Origin: Desulfobacteraceae bacterium
Lineage (GTDB): Bacteria; Desulfobacterota; Desulfobacteria; Desulfobacterales; Desulfobacteraceae
Length of the DNA stretch: 6,505 bases
Direction of reading: 5' to 3'
Assembly: GCA_015486915.1 (NCBI GenBank)
Contig: WFQS01000472.1
Coordinates: 1-6,505, forward strand
Below the pieces are notes generated by a model that was not told where the DNA came from, searched no databases, and saw nothing but the letters and a program-made list of their open reading frames with translations. This document shows, piece by piece, positions 4,127 to 6,505 of this stretch (its first letter is position 1; each line of letters begins with the position of its first letter). The position numbers and the translations under genes are program-made.

Positions 4127-5347
4127 ATGGAAAACAAAGAGAAAATAATCACTCTCATGGAAAAGGGGGTTAAAATTTTTAATCCTGACTCTGTTTTGAT
4201 CGGTAAAGAGGTTGATCCTGACAGAATTTCCGGTGAGAACGTCATGATTTATCCGGGAACGCGTATTTTCGGTGAAAAAACTTTGATCATGTCAGGGGCA
4301 AGGCTGGGATTTGAGGCTCCTGTCACAATTGATAATGTTTATGTTGGACCTGATGTTTATCTGAAAGGCGGTTTTTTTGAAAAAGCTGTATTTGCCGGGA
4401 AAAACTCATTTGGTTCATGCGGTCATGTGAGAAAAGGAACCATACTTGAGGAAGAGGCCTGCGCCGCCCATACCGTTGGTTTAAAGCAGACGATTCTTTT
4501 TCCTTTTGTCACCCTTGGCAGCCTGATTAATTTCTGTGACTGCCTCATGGCCGGGGGTACCAGCCGCAAAGACCACAGTGAAGTGGGAAGCTCTTTTATC
4601 CATTTTAACTACACACCAAACCAGGACAAGGCAACTCCGTCAATATTCGGCAATGTTTCCCAGGGTGTCATGTTAAAATCAAAACCTGTTTTCCTTGGAG
4701 GGCAGGGGGGGATCGTAGGACCATGCAGACTTGCCTTTGGTTCTGTAACTGCGGCGGGCACCCTGTGCAGGAGAGATGAGTTAAGGCAGAACAGATTGAT
4801 ATTCGGAGGAGCTTTAAAACAGGGTTCCATTTTGCGGTCTGAGGGTGCATACACAAATCCCGGGAAAATATTTGAAAAAAACTGCCTTTATATTGCAGGG
4901 CTTATAGCTTTAAAAAACTGGTATAAAAATATCAGGAGCCTTTTTACCTGTGATTTTTTTTCTAAAGAACTTTTAAAGGGGATGAGTTTAACCCTGCAGC
5001 AGGGTATTGACGAAAGAATCAAAAGGCTTGAGGCGTTCTGCAGAAAGCTTGAAAAATCAAGAGATCTTCTTTTATCAAAATCAGATGGAAAAGAAACCAG
5101 TCTTATCACTATTCACGATGAAATTATAAACAGATGGGATGAGGTGAAAAAACATTTTATACTGGAAAGTGAAGCTGACAGATCAAAAAGTGTTTCAGAA
5201 GAGTTTCTCGCAGCTGTTGATCATGGAATAAAAGAAAACGGAAAAGACTATATAAAGGTTATACAAAGCCTTGATACAGACAAAGCCGGCATGGGTTCTG
5301 CCTGGCTTAAATCAATTGAAAAAGCAATCATGGACAGGATTAAATGA
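4127..5347 (+). CDS. left-handed beta-helix protein resembling the GlmU acetyltransferase half, function uncertain
   Basis: This is a 406-residue protein. Residues about 14-240 form hexapeptide-like repeats of a left-handed beta-helix (such as GENVMIYPGTRIFG at 36-49, GPDVYLKGG at 74-82 and FGSVTAAGT at 204-212). Aligned by eye with GlmU's C-terminal domain, R102, K120, N161-Y162 and K168 fall where substrate-binding residues lie, but the catalytic His (H363 in E. coli) is replaced by S132 and Y366 by N135. The N-terminal uridyltransferase half of GlmU is absent. Residues about 255-406 form a charged helical domain, probably coiled-coil, not found in GlmU. It starts 8 bases after fabH with only a weak ribosome binding site and overlaps glmM by ATGA, so it is probably co-translated with the mutase. 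Related proteins are, I believe, often labelled UDP-GlcNAc pyrophosphorylase, which the missing domain does not support. A structural, regulatory or sugar-nucleotide acyltransferase role is possible. Confidence 0.7.
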   Translation: MENKEKIITLMEKGVKIFNPDSVLIGKEVDPDRISGENVMIYPGTRIFGEKTLIMSGARLGFEAPVTIDNVYVGPDVYLKGGFFEKAVFAGKNSFGSCGHVRKGTILEEEACAAHTVGLKQTILFPFVTLGSLINFCDCLMAGGTSRKDHSEVGSSFIHFNYTPNQDKATPSIFGNVSQGVMLKSKPVFLGGQGGIVGPCRLAFGSVTAAGTLCRRDELRQNRLIFGGALKQGSILRSEGAYTNPGKIFEKNCLYIAGLIALKNWYKNIRSLFTCDFFSKELLKGMSLTLQQGIDERIKRLEAFCRKLEKSRDLLLSKSDGKETSLITIHDEIINRWDEVKKHFILESEADRSKSVSEEFLAAVDHGIKENGKDYIKVIQSLDTDKAGMGSAWLKSIEKAIMDRIK

Positions 5348-6505
5348 AGAAATTATTTGGTACGGACGGAATAAGGGGCGTTGCAAATAGATATCCCATG
5401 ACTCCGGTCATGGCCATGAAAACTGGCCGGGCGCTGGCTTTTTTTATGAAACAGCAGAAAAGCGGTTTTTCATCCATTGTCATTGGAAAGGATACACGTG
5501 TTTCAGGTGATATGCTTGAAGCTGCCCTTGCCGCCGGGATTTCTTCAATGGGCGTTAATGTCCTATGTGCAGGGGTGATTCCCACACCAGCAGTTGCATT
5601 TCTTGCATCCATGATTAAAGAAGCAGGAGCTGGTATTGTAATTTCAGCATCCCATAATCCCTATTATGATAATGGAATCAAAATTTTTAATTCCAAAGGT
5701 TATAAACTTTCAGATGATGAAGAAAAAACTATTGAGAATTTGATTTTAAACCATGAGTTCAACAACCATTCCAATGCGTATTCCAATGAGAATTTCACTA
5801 AAATTATAAAATCTGAAAATAATCATCCGGAAAATTGCGGCAATGGTGATGGAAATAATAAAAACGGGGATGGAGAGGGCAATAATAAAAAGGGGGATAT
5901 CACAGGTTCTCATTTTAATATAGGCAGGATTTCATCTCTTTCATATGCAGATGAAAAATACGCTGAATTTTTGAAAAATCTGTTCATGCTTGAATTATCA
6001 TCCTCTGCAGGATCTGAATTTCCCGGGGCAGAACCTGGGGAATCCGGTTTATATCGAAAATTAAAACTTGTTATTGACTGCTCAAACGGGGCGGCTTCTG
6101 AAATAGCACCTTTAGTTTTTACAGGTGATTTGTTTGATTCAGAATTTATTTTCAACTCTCCGGACGGCAGGAATATAAATGAAAATTGCGGATCTCAGCA
6201 TACGGATACCCTTGGTGAACTTGTTTTAAAACACAGTGCAGACTTAGGTCTTGCCTTTGATGGTGATGCAGACCGTTTGATTGCATTGGATGAAAATGCG
6301 GAAAAAATCACAGGGGACAGGATACTTGCCATCTGTGCAAGCCATGCTAAAAACTTGGGGCGATTGAAAAACAATATTGTTGTAAGCACAGTGATGAGCA
6401 ATATCGGGCTTTCAAAAACCCTTGAATCCCTTGGCATTGATCATGTTACAACCGATGTGGGAGATCGTAAGGTTCTGCTGAAAATGCAGGAAACAGGTGC
6501 TGTAA
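5344..6505 (+). CDS. glmM: phosphoglucosamine mutase GlmM, 3' end outside the window
   Basis: The first 387 residues of a mutase that turns glucosamine-6-phosphate into glucosamine-1-phosphate for UDP-GlcNAc, feeding peptidoglycan and LPS. The opening KKLFGTDGIRGVAN (2-15) is the GlmM signature. The phosphoserine loop is ISASHNPYYDNGIK (100-113), with S103 as the catalytic residue. The Mg2+ site is DGDADR (306-311). The sugar-binding region has INENCGS (278-284), typical of GlmM rather than ManB. The phosphate-binding C-terminal domain is cut off. DGDADR lies roughly 60 residues later than in E. coli GlmM because of extra sequence at about 140-240, including an Asn/Gly/Asp-rich stretch (159-185). 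The ATG overlaps the previous stop (ATGA), with AGGA (5336-5339) as ribosome binding site. The frame is uninterrupted to the window end. Confidence 0.93.
   Translation, partial: MKKLFGTDGIRGVANRYPMTPVMAMKTGRALAFFMKQQKSGFSSIVIGKDTRVSGDMLEAALAAGISSMGVNVLCAGVIPTPAVAFLASMIKEAGAGIVISASHNPYYDNGIKIFNSKGYKLSDDEEKTIENLILNHEFNNHSNAYSNENFTKIIKSENNHPENCGNGDGNNKNGDGEGNNKKGDITGSHFNIGRISSLSYADEKYAEFLKNLFMLELSSSAGSEFPGAEPGESGLYRKLKLVIDCSNGAASEIAPLVFTGDLFDSEFIFNSPDGRNINENCGSQHTDTLGELVLKHSADLGLAFDGDADRLIALDENAEKITGDRILAICASHAKNLGRLKNNIVVSTVMSNIGLSKTLESLGIDHVTTDVGDRKVLLKMQETGAV
5845..5898 (+). repeat. small in-frame tandem repeat in the glmM insertion
   Basis: Two imperfect copies (5845-5865 and 5866-5892) plus a partial third encode GDGNNKN, GDGEGNNKK and GD. 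The unit keeps the frame and makes a flexible Asn/Gly/Asp/Lys-rich segment between the catalytic-serine domain and the next domain of GlmM. It probably arose by in-frame slippage or duplication in a surface loop. Confidence 0.6.

Noticed and set aside
4609..5109. Minus-strand frames within the beta-helix gene
   Set aside because: They are antisense shadows of a well-supported gene with no ribosome binding sites or recognisable domains.
1..6505. CRISPR array, tRNA, rRNA or insertion sequence
   Set aside because: I saw no regularly spaced repeats, tRNA-like cloverleaf, rRNA-like sequence or transposase motif in the window.

Overview
The window looks like a piece of chromosome from an AT-rich Gram-negative bacterium, most likely a sulfate-reducing deltaproteobacterium (Desulfobacterota, Desulfobacterales-like). 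That is an inference from the style of the FabH, GlmM and CaCA-antiporter proteins and from the adjacent presence of BrnT/BrnA cassettes; no rRNA or other phylogenetic marker is present.

Region 1 (1-1552) resembles a stretch of an integron cassette array without a visible integrase. It opens with the 3' end of an unrecognised gene (1-168), followed by a long imperfect palindrome with an extrahelical base (190-313) that reads as an attC site. Next comes a complete BrnT/BrnA type II toxin-antitoxin pair (380-917), whose antitoxin stop codon runs into a second, shorter attC-like palindrome (913-980). A second, clearly divergent BrnT/BrnA pair follows (1057-1552) with no recognisable attC after it. 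Each pair has its own sigma70-type promoter with a 17-base spacer and a -10 box ending exactly 6 bases before the brnT ATG. This suggests that both toxin messages are leaderless, or nearly so, while both antitoxin genes have ordinary ribosome binding sites inside the toxin gene. A perfect 15-base palindrome covers the -35 box of the first pair and is a good operator candidate.

Region 2 (1553-3104) holds a short structured junction (two hairpins), a leftward gene for a Na+/Ca2+-exchanger-family (CaCA, YrbG-like) membrane protein (1711-2694) with its own promoter, and a 410-base divergent intergenic region.

Region 3 (3105-6505) is a tight rightward operon: a FabH-type ketoacyl-ACP synthase III, a left-handed beta-helix protein resembling the acetyltransferase half of GlmU but lacking the nucleotidyltransferase half, and glmM (phosphoglucosamine mutase), which runs off the window. 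The middle gene overlaps glmM by ATGA. This ties it to the UDP-GlcNAc branch that feeds peptidoglycan and LPS, while FabH would supply acyl chains. The middle protein appears to lack the GlmU catalytic histidine and carries a helical C-terminal domain, so its biochemical role is open. GlmM carries an unusual Asn/Gly/Asp-rich insertion encoded by a small tandem repeat.
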